DNA of 64,000 bases, taken from positions 1,054,001 to 1,118,000 of the forward strand of contig NZ_VCDI01000001.1 of the NCBI RefSeq assembly GCF_005844085.1, written 5' to 3'. This document shows, in pieces, positions 18,123 through 27,368 of this stretch (positions within the stretch are counted from its first letter, which is position 1; the number at the start of each line of letters is the position of its first letter). The stretch comes from Lichenicoccus roseus. GTDB lineage: Bacteria > Pseudomonadota > Alphaproteobacteria > Acetobacterales > Acetobacteraceae. The position numbers were made by a program, and so were the translations under genes. Under the pieces are notes generated by a model, which saw nothing but the letters and a program-made list of their open reading frames with translations, was not told where the DNA came from and did not search any database.

Positions 18123-19229
18123 CTATTCGCGATCCAGCCGGGCGCCTTCGAGTTCGAGCAGCGTCCGCTTGCGCTCGATGCCCCATCGATAGCCGGACAA
18201 CGCACCATCCTGCCGCACCACGCGGTGGCAGGGGATCGCGACCGCCAGGGAATTTGCGGCGCAGGCGCCCGCTACCGCGCGTGCGCCGCCGGTCGCTCCG
18301 ATCCGATCGGCGATCTCGCCATAGGTCGAGGTCGCGCCGGGCGGGATTTCGCGGAGCGCCTGCCACACGCGCTGCTGAAACACGGTGCCCCGGATATCGA
18401 GCGGCAGATCACAGCCCATCCCGGGCGCTTCCACCAGACCGACCACCCGCGCCACCAGGGTTTCGTAGCCGGCATCCCGGCCGACCAGATCGGCGTTGCG
18501 GAAGCGGTCCTGCAGGTCGCGCACCAGGGCGTCCGGGTCATCGCCGAGCAGGATCGCCGCCACGCCGCCCGGACTGCTCGCCACCAGGATGCTGCCGAGC
18601 GAGCACTGCCCGATCGCAAAGCGCAACGTCTCGCTGCCGCCACCGTTGCGGTAGTGTCGCGGCTGCATCCCGAGCATGCCGGCGGCCCCGGCATAGAACC
18701 GGCTGTTCGAGTTGAAGCCGGCCGCGTAGATCGCGTCGGTAACACTGGACCGCCCTGCAAGGGCTTCGCGCACGCGTGCGGACCGGCATCCGTCGGCGTA
18801 GGCCTTCGGGGTCAGGCCGGTCACGGACTTGAAGAGGCGGTGGAAGTGGAACTGGCTGAGCCCGACCGTGCCGGCCAGCCGTGCGAGCGGCAGCGCCTCG
18901 TCCGTCGCCTCGATCGCCCGGCATGCCTTCGCCACCAGGGCAACCTGTTCCGCGCGGTTCGACGATCCATCCGGGTTGCAGCGCCGGCATGGACGGAATC
19001 CCGATCGCCGCGCCGCCTGCGGGCTATCGTGCCGGGCGACGTTCTCCCGTCTCGCCATCCGGGACGGGCAGGACGGCCGGCAATACACGCCTGTGGTCGC
19101 CACCGAATACCAGAACAGGCCGTCCGCGGTGCCGTCGCGACGGAGCACGCTCGACCAGCTCTTGTCGTCGATCACCCCGAAACTCCCGGGAGACGGGCTT
19201 GCGGGGGCGAGGCTTGCGCGCATCGTCAT
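18123..19229 (-). CDS. ada: Bifunctional Ada: transcriptional activator and O6-alkylguanine methyltransferase
   Basis: A 368-residue Ada protein. The N-terminal zinc domain holds four cysteines: YCRPSCPSR and FRPCRRC, the first being the methyl-phosphotriester acceptor. An AraC-type helix-turn-helix follows (LARLAGTVGLSQFHFHRLFKSVTGLTPKAY and a second HTH with NSNSRFYAGAAGMLGMQP). The C-terminal methyltransferase carries PCHR with the acceptor cysteine (IPCHRVVRQDG) and GYRWGIERKRTLL. Ada induces its own adaptive response in E. coli. No alkB or alkA neighbour is present here. Confidence 0.95.
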   Translation of the reverse strand: MTMRASLAPASPSPGSFGVIDDKSWSSVLRRDGTADGLFWYSVATTGVYCRPSCPSRMARRENVARHDSPQAARRSGFRPCRRCNPDGSSNRAEQVALVAKACRAIEATDEALPLARLAGTVGLSQFHFHRLFKSVTGLTPKAYADGCRSARVREALAGRSSVTDAIYAAGFNSNSRFYAGAAGMLGMQPRHYRNGGGSETLRFAIGQCSLGSILVASSPGGVAAILLGDDPDALVRDLQDRFRNADLVGRDAGYETLVARVVGLVEAPGMGCDLPLDIRGTVFQQRVWQALREIPPGATSTYGEIADRIGATGGARAVAGACAANSLAVAIPCHRVVRQDGALSGYRWGIERKRTLLELEGARLDRE

Positions 19230-19364
19230 GACCGCTGACGCCTTCCATGCTGTTGCCGGCGAAGCATGCCGCAGGCGAGCTCCCGGGGCGCTCCGGTTCT
19301 TGCTCCGGAATTCCCTATCGAAACAACGTGGGCCATCACCAGCTCAGAGCGGGACCACCGGCTG

Positions 19365-19847
19365 ATGGCTCCTTCTTCGCGTGGGATCTCGTTGCCGCGC
19401 TGGAGCGTCACGCTTGCGACCGTCATCGCATTGGCTTCCGGAGTGGCGGCGCTTGCCTTCCTGCTGCTGCCGTTGGTGCTGGTGCTGCTGATCGTGCTGT
19501 TCGACAGCACGGCGCATGGCGTGATGGTCCTGCTCGGGCTGCTGCTCGGCTGGCTGCGCGGCTTCCTGCCCTACACGCCAGAGGTCTTCCAGGCGATAGA
19601 CCTCGATCCGGTCGGCGTCGCATTCGCCTCACTGGCCCGCGCCGCGCCGGTGCTTGGCGGTTTGCTGGCGATCCTGATCGTCCGTCGTCCGTCCGGGTGG
19701 CGTATCGCCCTGCCGCTCTGGGCCGTGGCGTGCGCGATGGACGGCCGCGCGGTGGCGGCGTTGCTCGCCCCGGCAATGGCCGCCGGCCTGGTCTGCGCGC
19801 TGCCGGCACGTGAGAAGCAGCCTGCGACGCCTGGCGACCCAGGGTAG
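19365..19847 (+). CDS. Hypothetical membrane protein
   Basis: A 160-residue protein from ATG 19365 (an in-frame ATG at 19266 would overlap the ada side and adds a non-family-like N-terminus). It has three to five hydrophobic segments: WSVTLATVIALASGVAALAF, LLPLVLVLLIVLFD, VMVLLGLLLGWLRG, then a C-terminal pair around VLGGLLAILIV and AVACAMDGRAVAALLAPAMA. No conserved catalytic motif is visible. It likely lies in the inner membrane. Function unknown. Confidence 0.55.
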   Translation: MAPSSRGISLPRWSVTLATVIALASGVAALAFLLLPLVLVLLIVLFDSTAHGVMVLLGLLLGWLRGFLPYTPEVFQAIDLDPVGVAFASLARAAPVLGGLLAILIVRRPSGWRIALPLWAVACAMDGRAVAALLAPAMAAGLVCALPAREKQPATPGDPG

Positions 19848-19907
19848 GGAGCGCCAGCCGCCGGGCCCGGCTCGCGGTGCCCATGCCGGCGATGGCCTCC
19901 CTGCCGC

Positions 19908-20120
19908 TCAGGGCCCCCGGCTGGTGGTGATGACAGCGGACGGCTTCAGGCTTGCGAGACCACGACGGATCAGCCAGAACCCGCACCACATCGCCCAACC
20001 GGCCGCGACGAGCAGAAGCAGCGAGCTCCACAGCACCAGGCCGGCTTCGACCGGCACGAGCAGCCAGTGGAACACCACCCCCAGCAGCCTGAGCGCTTCA
20101 TGATGCGCCCCCAGATGCAT
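19908..20120 (-). CDS. Small two-helix membrane protein, paralogue A
   Basis: A 70-residue protein from ATG 20120 with two hydrophobic helices (LLGVVFHWLLVPVEAGLVLW and LLLLVAAGWAMWCGFWLI) followed by a basic RRGL tail. It aligns along its length with the product at 20473-20703 (shared pattern W...L.E.....W.......AGWA.WC..W..RR.GL). That match, not the longer open frame, fixes the start. A TATAAT hexamer on the minus strand at 20250-20255 is a possible -10. No family was recognised. Confidence 0.5.
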   Translation of the reverse strand: MHLGAHHEALRLLGVVFHWLLVPVEAGLVLWSSLLLLVAAGWAMWCGFWLIRRGLASLKPSAVITTSRGP

Positions 20121-20472
20121 TGCGGCCGACGCTCCGACCTGAGTCCCAACAAGGGCTGGACCGTGAACAAGCATGTCGCTACTATCCATTCCGCGATGCA
20201 GGAAATTGGCGTCGGTGAGAACTTGCAATCTCGCCAGTAACGCTCGCCAATTATAAAGCGCAACGTTCGCCACTGCCAGGGCTTATTACAACCCCAGGTC
20301 GCACCTGCTGAAGAAAGTTGCCTGGCGCCTGGGAAAGGCGCGGTTGCCATGTTGCAACCTTGCGAAACATCGCTGACATTGCAGTCCTCCTTCAGGACAT
20401 TCCTCAGCAATGTTGATTTCGCTATGAGTCAGCTAGGCCCCGCATTGGCAATGCTGTTTGCCGCGGTCGTCT
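20121..20472. other. Gene-free stretch between two small paralogues
   Basis: About 350 bases with lower G+C than the surroundings and no convincing gene. It holds a run of perfect hairpins at 20295-20413 (separate entry) and the TTATAA palindrome near 20251-20256 that gives a TATAAT on the minus strand and TATAAA on the plus strand. No good -35 partner was found at 16-18 bases on either strand. Confidence 0.5.
20295..20413. ncRNA. Candidate structured RNA: four consecutive hairpins
   Basis: Four perfect stems follow one another in 120 bases: CAGGT-CGC-ACCTG (20295-20307), GCGCCT-GGGAA-AGGCGC (20325-20341), GGTTGC-CATGTT-GCAACC (20342-20359), and a compound stem ACATTGC (20376-20382) with GCAATGT (20407-20413) enclosing GTCCT-CCTTC-AGGAC (20384-20398). 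The strand of transcription is undecided. It matches no RNA family I know. The stems are seen directly; that they form a transcript is inference. Confidence 0.35.
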
Positions 20473-20703
20473 TCATCGCTCCGCTCTGGTTCGGTACGCC
20501 TCCCGATCTCGGCTGACCAGCCGGAACGGGTTCTGGAACGTAGGTAGGTCTGTCAGACCGCTGCGCCGCAGCATCCAGGCCGCGCACCACAGTGCCCATC
20601 CCGCCAGCGCCAGGCAAAGCGCCACCGCCCAGATCAGGAAGGCCGCCTCGCCGAGGGTGAGGAGCCAGCGGGTCGCGATGTGGCAGAGCGAGACGAGTTC
20701 CAT
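20473..20703 (-). CDS. Small two-helix membrane protein, paralogue B
   Basis: A 76-residue protein with hydrophobic segments LLTLGEAAFLIWAVALCLAL and WALWCAAWMLRR, then a polar C-terminus (TDLPTFQNPFRLVSRDREAYR). Its core aligns with the product at 19908-20120, so the two are a diverged duplicate pair transcribed in the same direction on either side of the hairpin-rich gap. No function is known. The start at 20703 matches the paralogue's N-terminus. Confidence 0.5.
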   Translation of the reverse strand: MELVSLCHIATRWLLTLGEAAFLIWAVALCLALAGWALWCAAWMLRRSGLTDLPTFQNPFRLVSRDREAYRTRAER

Positions 20704-20874
20704 TGGTGCGGAAGCATGAGCAGCGATGTGGCCGAAATCCGGATGAAACACGGCCAAACTGAGGCATGCCGTTGCGCGCCCGATTACAGGGCTGTTCGCC
20801 ACGGGCGTAAATTGACAGCCCGCGCACCGGCCTCCTAGCCTCCGTCGGCCGAAGCCAGCCGGAGGAACGCCAAC

Positions 20875-21663
20875 ATGGATCTCGGCCTGAACAGCAAGAT
20901 CGCGGTGATCACCGGCGCCAGCGTCGGTATCGGCTCGGCCGTCGCCGAAGGTCTCGCCGCCGAGGGGGCCCAGTTGATCCTGGTGGCGCGTGAGGCGCCG
21001 CGCCTGCAAGCGGAAGCGGACCGCATCGCCGCGTTGCACGGGGTCAGGACGAGTGCCGTGGCAGCCGACGTCGCCACCGTCGCCGGGGTCGCCCGCGTGA
21101 TCGAGGCGGCCGAGGCCTGGGGTGGCGCCGACATCCTGATCAACAACGCCGGCACCGGGTCGAACGAGACCATCATGGAAGCGCCGGACGAGAAGTGGCA
21201 GGCCTATTGGGACCTGCACGTCATGGCTGCCGTCCGGCTGGCCCGCGGGCTGGTGCCGATGATGCGGACACGCGGCGGTGGCGTGGTGCTGCACAACGCC
21301 TCGATCTGCGCCGCCCAGCCGCTCTGGTACGAGCCGATCTACAACGTCACCAAGGCGGCGCTGATGATGTTCAGCAAGACGCTGGCGACCGAGGTGATCG
21401 GCGACAACATCCGGGTCAACTGCATCAATCCCGGCCTGATCCTGACGCCCGACTGGATCAAGACCGCCAAGCAGCTCACCAGCGAGAGCGGCGGCGACTG
21501 GGAGGGCTATCTGCAGGGCGTCGCCGACGAGCACGCTCCGATCAAGCGCTTCGGCACGCCGCAGGAACTCGCCAACTTCTTCGTGTTCCTGTGCTCCGAC
21601 AAGGCGACCTACAGCGTCGGCTCCGCCTACTTCGTCGACGGCGGCATGCTCAAGACACTCTGA
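20875..21663 (+). CDS. Short-chain dehydrogenase/reductase
   Basis: A 262-residue classical SDR. Seen: coenzyme loop [12 protein letters not shown] at about residues 89-92, catalytic serine in HNASIC, the YNVTK catalytic pair and PG.I.T after it. The arginine in LVAREAPRL after the second strand hints at NADP preference, but this is weak. It is followed 14 bases on by a zinc-dependent polyol dehydrogenase, so the pair may interconvert a sugar or polyol. Substrate is not determinable from the sequence. Confidence 0.9.
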   Translation: MDLGLNSKIAVITGASVGIGSAVAEGLAAEGAQLILVAREAPRLQAEADRIAALHGVRTSAVAADVATVAGVARVIEAAEAWGGADILINNAGTGSNETIMEAPDEKWQAYWDLHVMAAVRLARGLVPMMRTRGGGVVLHNASICAAQPLWYEPIYNVTKAALMMFSKTLATEVIGDNIRVNCINPGLILTPDWIKTAKQLTSESGGDWEGYLQGVADEHAPIKRFGTPQELANFFVFLCSDKATYSVGSAYFVDGGMLKTL

Positions 21664-21677
21664 CAAGGATCCTCCCC

Positions 21678-22727
21678 ATGAGCAGCGCGCGCGCCCTCGT
21701 TCTCGAACGCCAGCACGAACTCGCCCTGCGCGACATCGAGGTGCCGGCGACCCTGGGGGCCGACGATGTCCGCATCGCAATCCATACCGTCGGCATCTGC
21801 GGCAGCGACGTGCACTACTACACGCATGGCCATATCGGCCCGTTCGTGGTGCGCGAGCCGATGGTGCTCGGCCACGAGGCGTCGGGCATCGTGTCCGAGG
21901 TCGGTGCCAACGTGCGCAGCCTGAAGGCCGGTGACCGCGTCTGCATGGAGCCCGGCATCCCTGATCCGAACTCGCGCGCCGCCAAGCTCGGGCTGTACAA
22001 CGTCGATCCCGCTGTCCGCTTCTGGGCGACGCCGCCGGTGCATGGCTGCCTGACCGCCTCGGTGGTGCATCCCGCCGCCTACACCTACCGGCTGCCGGAC
22101 AATGTCAGCTTCGCCGAGGGCGCCATGGTCGAACCGTTCGCAATCGGCGTGCAGGCGGCGGTGAAAGGCGCGATCAAGCCCGGCGACACCTGCGTGGTCA
22201 CCGGCTGCGGCACCATCGGGCTGATGGTGGCGCTGGCCGCCCTCGGCAGCGGCGCCGGCCGGGTGGTGATCTCGGACGTGGTGGATCCCAAGCTGGAGCT
22301 GGCGGCCCGGTATCCCGGCCTGATCCCGGTCAATGTCGCGCGCGAGAAGCTGCGCGACCGGATCGACGCCCTTTGCGGCACGGGTTGGGGCGCCGACGTG
22401 GTGCTGGAAGCGAGCGGCAGCCCGCGGGTCTACGACGACGTGCTGGCCTGCGTTCGTCCCGGCGGCACCGTGGTGCTGGTCGGCATGCCGCCCGACAAGG
22501 TGGCGTTCGACATCGTCTCGGCGCAGGCCAAGGAGATCCGCATCGAGACCGTGTTCCGCTACGCCAACGTCTTCGACCGCGCCATCGAGATGATCGCCTC
22601 CGGCAAGGTCGACCTCAAGCCGCTGATCGCGGAGAGCTTCGGCTTCGAGCATTCGGTGGAGGCATTCGAACGGGCCGCCTCGATGCGGCCGACCGACATC
22701 AAGCTGCAGATCGTGATGCCGGCCTGA
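21678..22727 (+). CDS. Zinc-dependent xylitol/sorbitol-type dehydrogenase
   Basis: A 349-residue medium-chain dehydrogenase that resembles xylitol and sorbitol dehydrogenases: [16 protein letters not shown] with the catalytic zinc Cys, [28 protein letters not shown], and the NAD loop [19 protein letters not shown]. The lobe that normally carries four structural-zinc cysteines reads [17 protein letters not shown] with none of them, as I recall for acetic-acid-bacterial xylitol dehydrogenase. It oxidises polyols with NAD. It follows the SDR by 14 bases and ends 29 bases inside the convergent hemH gene. Confidence 0.88.
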   Translation: MSSARALVLERQHELALRDIEVPATLGADDVRIAIHTVGICGSDVHYYTHGHIGPFVVREPMVLGHEASGIVSEVGANVRSLKAGDRVCMEPGIPDPNSRAAKLGLYNVDPAVRFWATPPVHGCLTASVVHPAAYTYRLPDNVSFAEGAMVEPFAIGVQAAVKGAIKPGDTCVVTGCGTIGLMVALAALGSGAGRVVISDVVDPKLELAARYPGLIPVNVAREKLRDRIDALCGTGWGADVVLEASGSPRVYDDVLACVRPGGTVVLVGMPPDKVAFDIVSAQAKEIRIETVFRYANVFDRAIEMIASGKVDLKPLIAESFGFEHSVEAFERAASMRPTDIKLQIVMPA

Positions 22728-23718
22728 TCGTCGCCGGCTCGGTCATGATCTCGGCCCGGGCCAGGGTCTCGAGCATGTCGACCGCCTCGTCATCGGCATT
22801 CAGGCACGGAATGGCGAAGAACTTCTCGCCACCAGCCTCCATGAACTCCTCGCGCAGCTCGTTGCCGATCTCGTCCAGGGTTTCGATGCAGTCGGCGAGG
22901 AACCCCGGCATCACCACGGCGAGCTTGCGAAGGCCGTTCTTCGCCAGCTTGACCACGGTGGGCGCGGTATAGGGCTCGAGCCACTTCGCCGGGCCGAAGC
23001 GCGACTGGTAGGTCAGCAGGCAGTTGTCCTCGTCCAGTCTCAGGGAGGTCCGCAGCGCCCGGATGGTGCGCTCGCACTCGACATCGTACGTATCGCCGAG
23101 CTTCACGTATTTCTTCGGCAGCCCGTGGAACGACGCCACCAGGATGTCAGGCTTCCAGTCGAGGCCGCCGAGCGCACGTCGCACCGAGGCATCCAGCGCC
23201 CTGATGTAGGAGGGGTGGTCCGGGAAGGACGGCACGGTGCGCACCGCCGGCTGCCGGCGCATGCGCATCAGGGTGCGGAATACCTGGTCGTTGGCGGTCG
23301 CCGTGGTGGTCGCGCTGTATTGCGGGTAGAGCGGCAGCACCACGATGCGCTCGCAACCCTGGTCGGTGAGCTGGCCGATGGCGGCCTCCACCGAGGGATT
23401 GCCGTAGCGCATGCCATGCACCACCGGGATCTGCTCGGCAGCGAAGCGGGACGCGAGCTTTTCCGCCTGCGCCCGGGTGTAGGTCAGCAGCGGGCTCTCG
23501 TTGCGCTCCATGTTCCAGATGCGCTGGTAGTTGCGGCCGCTTTTCTGCGGACGCACCGCCAGGACCACGCCCTGCAGGATCGGCTGCCAGATCAGCTGGT
23601 TGGCCTCGATGACGCGCTGGTCGGACAGGAATTCCGAGAGATAGCGCCGGACGGAACGATAATCCGTCCCGTCCGGCGTGCCGAGATTGATCAGCAGGAT
23701 ACCGACATTATGGTGCAT
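22699..23718 (-). CDS. hemH: Ferrochelatase
   Basis: A 339-residue enzyme inserting Fe2+ into protoporphyrin IX, the last step of heme synthesis. Family motifs: [51 protein letters not shown], the SFHGLP motif with the catalytic histidine, YQSRFG..KWLEPYT, and [14 protein letters not shown] with the metal-binding glutamate. It lies 10 bases after katA on the same strand, so heme supply and catalase are likely co-expressed. The last 29 bases overlap the 3' end of the xylitol dehydrogenase gene on the other strand. Confidence 0.95.
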   Translation of the reverse strand: MHHNVGILLINLGTPDGTDYRSVRRYLSEFLSDQRVIEANQLIWQPILQGVVLAVRPQKSGRNYQRIWNMERNESPLLTYTRAQAEKLASRFAAEQIPVVHGMRYGNPSVEAAIGQLTDQGCERIVVLPLYPQYSATTTATANDQVFRTLMRMRRQPAVRTVPSFPDHPSYIRALDASVRRALGGLDWKPDILVASFHGLPKKYVKLGDTYDVECERTIRALRTSLRLDEDNCLLTYQSRFGPAKWLEPYTAPTVVKLAKNGLRKLAVVMPGFLADCIETLDEIGNELREEFMEAGGEKFFAIPCLNADDEAVDMLETLARAEIMTEPATIRPASRSAA

Positions 23719-23728
23719 GCCAGGGTAT

Positions 23729-25222
23729 TTACTCCGCGGCGGCGGCCACGTCAGCAGCAGTCGTTGGCGCCGAGGCCGGCTCGGTGTGGGTGGCCCTGAT
23801 GGCCGCCTCCACGCCAGCCGCCCAGGCCGGATCGGCGCTGTGGAAATGCTCAAGCTGCCGGTCGATGATCGGTCGCGGCACTCCCTGCATGGCCGCCGCG
23901 ATGTTGGCGAAGAAGCGCTGCCGCTGGCCCTCGTCGAACATCCGGAACAGGTTGCCCGGCTGGGTGTAGTCGTCGTTGCCGGCGCGATGGTCGTACCAGC
24001 CGGCGTCGCCGTTGATGCGCAGCGGCGGCTCCTTGGCGAATGGCTGCTCGACCGGGCCGCCGAACGAGTTCGGCTCGTAGAAGTGGTCGGTGCCCTTCGG
24101 TGCATCGAAACGCATCGGCCCGTCGGCGTGGTAGGTGTTCACCACCGAATGCGGGCGGTTGACCGGCAGCATCTCGTAGTGGGTTCCGACGCGGTAGCGA
24201 TGCGCGTCCGCATAGGCGAACAGGCGGCTCTGCAGCACCTTGTCCGGCGAGACGCCGATGCCCGGCACGATGTTGGAAGGCGAGAACGAGGACTGCTCGA
24301 TCTCGGCGAAATAGTGCTCCGGGTTGCGATTCAGCTCGGCCACGCCGACTTCGATCAGCGGATACTCGCCATGTGGCCAGACCTTGGTGAGGTCGAACGG
24401 ATTATAGGACGTCTTCTCGGCGTCGAGTTCCGGCATGATCTGAACGAACACCCGCCACTTCGGGAAGTCGCCCCGCTCGATGGCCTCGTACAGGTCGCGC
24501 TGCGCGCTCTCGCGATCGTTCGCGATGACCTGGTTGGCCTCCTCGTTGGTCCAGTGCCTGTGGCCCTGCATGGTCTTGAAGTGGAACTTCACCCAGTAGC
24601 GCTCGCCGTCGTCGTTCCAGAAGCTGAAGGTGTGGCTGCCGTAGCCGTTGATGTGGCGGTAGCCCTGCGGCAGGCCGCGGTCGGAGAACAGGATCGCCAC
24701 CTGGTGCAGGCTCTCGGGCGAGAGCGACCAGAAATCCCACATCGCGGTCGGCGAGCGCATGTTGGTGCGCGGATGGCGCTTCTGGGTGCGGATGAAGTCC
24801 GGGAACTTCATCGGGTCGCGGATGAAGAACACCGGCGTGTTGTTGCCGACCAGGTCCCAGTTGCCCTCCTCGGTGTAGAACTTCACCGAGAAGCCGCGCA
24901 CGTCGCGCTCGGCATCGGCGGCGCCCCGCTCACCGGCCACCGTCGAGAAGCGCATCAGCAGCTCGGTCTTCTTGCCGACCTCGCTGAACAGCTTCGCCCT
25001 GGTGTACCTGCTGATGTCGTGGGTGACGGTGAAGGTGCCGTACGCGCCCGAACCCTTGGCATGCACCACCCGCTCCGGGATGCGCTCGCGGTTCTGGTGC
25101 GCCAGCTTCTCGATCAACTGGTAGTTGTCGAGCAGCAGCGGACCGCGCGGGCCAGCACTGCGGCTGTTCTGGTTGTCCGGCAGCGGCGAGCCCGCGGTCG
25201 TCGTCAGCTTGGTGTCGCTCAT
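23729..25222 (-). CDS. katA: Monofunctional heme catalase (small-subunit, clade 3 type)
   Basis: A 497-residue catalase converting hydrogen peroxide to water and oxygen. The distal histidine is H54 in [12 protein letters not shown], the distal asparagine lies in [15 protein letters not shown], and the proximal tyrosine in [14 protein letters not shown]. The short length and lack of the C-terminal flavodoxin-like domain place it with small-subunit enzymes. A GGGACG stretch precedes ATG 25222. An ATAG-N7-CTAT element lies upstream at 25305-25319, and oxyR is nearby, so peroxide induction is likely. Confidence 0.95.
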   Translation of the reverse strand: MSDTKLTTTAGSPLPDNQNSRSAGPRGPLLLDNYQLIEKLAHQNRERIPERVVHAKGSGAYGTFTVTHDISRYTRAKLFSEVGKKTELLMRFSTVAGERGAADAERDVRGFSVKFYTEEGNWDLVGNNTPVFFIRDPMKFPDFIRTQKRHPRTNMRSPTAMWDFWSLSPESLHQVAILFSDRGLPQGYRHINGYGSHTFSFWNDDGERYWVKFHFKTMQGHRHWTNEEANQVIANDRESAQRDLYEAIERGDFPKWRVFVQIMPELDAEKTSYNPFDLTKVWPHGEYPLIEVGVAELNRNPEHYFAEIEQSSFSPSNIVPGIGVSPDKVLQSRLFAYADAHRYRVGTHYEMLPVNRPHSVVNTYHADGPMRFDAPKGTDHFYEPNSFGGPVEQPFAKEPPLRINGDAGWYDHRAGNDDYTQPGNLFRMFDEGQRQRFFANIAAAMQGVPRPIIDRQLEHFHSADPAWAAGVEAAIRATHTEPASAPTTAADVAAAAE

Positions 25223-25266
25223 GATGTCGTCCCATCCGAATTTGGGTGCGACACCTCTAGCCGAGG

Positions 25267-26205
25267 TTATGCGATAGGTGAATTCGATCGTTGTTGTTCG
25301 ACCGATAGGCTTTCCCTATGTAGTGACGACCGGGCCCAGGCGGCCGCGAGCACTGAGCCGGACAGGTTGTGCCAGATCGAGAACACCGCGCCGGGCAGCG
25401 CCGCGACAGGTCCGAAATAGGTCCGTGCCAGGGTCGCGGCCAGGCCGGAATTCTGCATGCCGACCTCGAATGCAAGCGTCCGGCAGGTGGCGCGGTCGAA
25501 GCCGAGCCACCGCCCGCCCCAGTAGCCGCCGAGCAGCCCGGTCGCGTTGTGCAGCATCACGCCGAGAACGATGGCGGGCCCGAGCGTCGCCAGCTTCGCG
25601 CGGCTCGCCGCCACGACGACGGCGATGATCAGCACCACGCAGAGCATCGAGAGCACCGGCAGCGGCCGACGCCAGCTCTCCGGCAGCACCCGGTTGGCGA
25701 CCAGCCCGAGGCCGACCGGCAGCGCCACGATGATGAGGATGGAGCGCAGCAGGCCCAGCACATCCACTGCCACCCCGGTGTCGATATAGAGCCACGCCAG
25801 CAGCGGGGTCATGACGATGCCGGCGAGCGTCGACAGCGCGCCGATGGTGACCGACAGGGCGACGTCGGCGCCGGCCACGAACACCATCACGGTGGAGGCG
25901 GTGCCGCTCGCCACCGAGCCGGTCAGGATCATGCCGGCGGCAAGCTGCGGCGGCATCCGGAGGGCATGCGCGATCGCCCAGGCGGCCAGCGGCATGATGC
26001 CGTAATGCAGCGCAAGGCCGGCCAGCACCGGCGCGGGACGCAGCAGCACCCGGCGGAAATCGGCGGGCTCCAGGGTGGCGCCCATGCCGAACATGACCAG
26101 CGCCAGCAGCCAGCCGGTCCACGGGGCGAGCGGCAGGAACAGCGCCGGCAGCCGGATCGCGAGGAGGGCCGCCAGGCTGGCCAGGACGGGGAAGAGCAGC
26201 GCCAC
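25267..26205 (-). CDS. Bile acid:sodium symporter (BASS) family transporter
   Basis: A roughly 312-residue integral membrane protein with about ten hydrophobic segments. The [21 protein letters not shown] start, the [24 protein letters not shown] crossing loop and the [15 protein letters not shown] motif are BASS hallmarks. I start at GTG 26205, where the family-like sequence [15 protein letters not shown] begins; a GTG at 26262 is in frame but overlaps the divergent oxyR start. Substrate unknown; BASS members carry organic anions with sodium. It is followed 44 bases on by katA in the same direction. Confidence 0.82.
   Translation of the reverse strand: MALLFPVLASLAALLAIRLPALFLPLAPWTGWLLALVMFGMGATLEPADFRRVLLRPAPVLAGLALHYGIMPLAAWAIAHALRMPPQLAAGMILTGSVASGTASTVMVFVAGADVALSVTIGALSTLAGIVMTPLLAWLYIDTGVAVDVLGLLRSILIIVALPVGLGLVANRVLPESWRRPLPVLSMLCVVLIIAVVVAASRAKLATLGPAIVLGVMLHNATGLLGGYWGGRWLGFDRATCRTLAFEVGMQNSGLAATLARTYFGPVAALPGAVFSIWHNLSGSVLAAAWARSSLHRESLSVEQQRSNSPIA
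25305..25319. promoter_or_regulatory. Candidate OxyR half-site upstream of katA
   Basis: ATAG (25305-25308), seven bases, then CTAT (25316-25319) is a perfect OxyR dimer core, located about 85 bases before katA within the 3' end of the BASS transporter gene. A second imperfect copy (ATAG-N7-CGAT) lies at 25274-25288. The start-to-start spacing of 31 is not the classical 22, so cooperative tetramer binding is uncertain. The pattern is seen; binding is inferred from oxyR lying 0.9 kb away. Confidence 0.4.
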
Positions 26206-26255
26206 ACCCGAACTGGTAGGCTGCCGCGCCCGACAGGAGAAGAGCCAAGACCGCC

Positions 26256-27209
26256 ATGACACGCACCCATCTTGGCGGCCTGTCGCTGCGCGATCTGCAA
26301 TATGCGCTCGCGGTGGCCGAACTGCGTCATTTCGGACGTGCCGCGGATCAGTGCGGCGTCAGCCAGCCGGCGCTCAGCGAGCAAATCCGCAAGCTGGAGG
26401 CGCTGCTCGGCACCAGGCTGTTCGAGCGCACCGCCCGGCGTATCGAGGTGACCAGCCATGGCGAGACGCTGCTGCGCCAGGCGCGCATCGTGCTGCGCGA
26501 GGCGGCCGGCCTGCTCGAACTGGCCAGCGCGCGTAGCGATCCGCTTGCCGGCCCGCTGCAGGTCGGGGTGATCCCGACACTCGGTCCGTACTACCTGCCG
26601 CTGGTGCTGCGGGCCTTGCGCGACCGCTTCCCGGGGCTCGAGCTGCGCCTGCAGGAGGGGCGCACCGTCGAGCTGGTCGAGCAGCTGCAGCGCGGCCAGC
26701 TCGATGCGATGCTTGCGGCGCTGCCTCTGGGCGATGGGCAGCTGGACAGCAGGGCGCTGTTCTTCGAGCGCTTCCAGCTGCTGCTGCCTGCCGGACACGC
26801 CCTGCTCGATGCCGCCTCGGTGCAGCCCACCGACCTGCCCGGACATGACCTGCTGCTGCTGGAGGAAGGTCATTGCCTGCGCGACCAGGCGGTCTCGCTC
26901 TGCAGCCTGCCGGGCGCCAGGGGGGGCGATGCGCGGCACGCCAGCAGCCTCGAAATGCTGCGCCACATGGTCGCGGCGGGAGAGGGCTACACGCTGATGC
27001 CGCAGCTGGCCACCCGCATCACCGAGAGCACCGACCTGCTCGACGGTCTGCTGCAGGCCCGGCCACTCGATCCTGCCACGGGCGGCGCGATGCCGGGCCG
27101 GACGATCGGGATGGCCTGGCGTGCGACCGACCCGCGCGGCCCGCATTTTGCGCGGCTCGCCGACTTCCTGCGGGAACGGGCGCCGGCCGGGACCGATCCG
27201 GTTGGTTAG
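26256..27209 (+). CDS. oxyR: Hydrogen-peroxide-sensing LysR regulator OxyR
   Basis: A 317-residue LysR protein. The N-terminal HTH reads LRDLQYALAVAELRHFGRAADQCGVSQPALSEQIRKLEALLG. The redox pair is conserved: C207 in EEGHCLRDQ and C216 in AVSLCSL, matching E. coli Cys199/Cys208 at a constant offset, so the protein should form the activating disulphide with peroxide. It is divergent from the BASS-katA-hemH run and is the natural regulator of that module. The start at ATG 26256 has the standard LysR N-terminus. Confidence 0.94.
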   Translation: MTRTHLGGLSLRDLQYALAVAELRHFGRAADQCGVSQPALSEQIRKLEALLGTRLFERTARRIEVTSHGETLLRQARIVLREAAGLLELASARSDPLAGPLQVGVIPTLGPYYLPLVLRALRDRFPGLELRLQEGRTVELVEQLQRGQLDAMLAALPLGDGQLDSRALFFERFQLLLPAGHALLDAASVQPTDLPGHDLLLLEEGHCLRDQAVSLCSLPGARGGDARHASSLEMLRHMVAAGEGYTLMPQLATRITESTDLLDGLLQARPLDPATGGAMPGRTIGMAWRATDPRGPHFARLADFLRERAPAGTDPVG

Positions 27210-27368
27210 CGGTTCGTCAGGCGGACTGGCCGACATGGCGTGGCCCAATGAGCTTGGGTCGGCCGCTGCAGGTCGACCCGGAGCTGCAGGGCCTCGGTGG
27301 CCGGCTCTGTAGTGATGGGCCTTCAGCCGTCGTGACGTCGTGCGTGGTTCAAGCGCGATCCGGGACCC

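Noticed and set aside
20223-20257. TTGCAA and TATAAA on the plus strand as a promoter for the hairpin region
   Set aside because: The spacing of 23 bases is too long for a sigma-70 promoter.
20260-20280. TGGCAG...TTGC as a sigma-54 promoter on the minus strand
   Set aside because: The GG-to-GC spacing is 14 (or 8), not 10.
20424-20516. Plus-strand frame of 30 residues with one hydrophobic helix (ALAMLFAAVVFIAPLWFG)
   Set aside because: No ribosome site precedes it and it overlaps the 3' end of the better-supported minus gene at 20473. Kept only as a possibility beside the hairpins.
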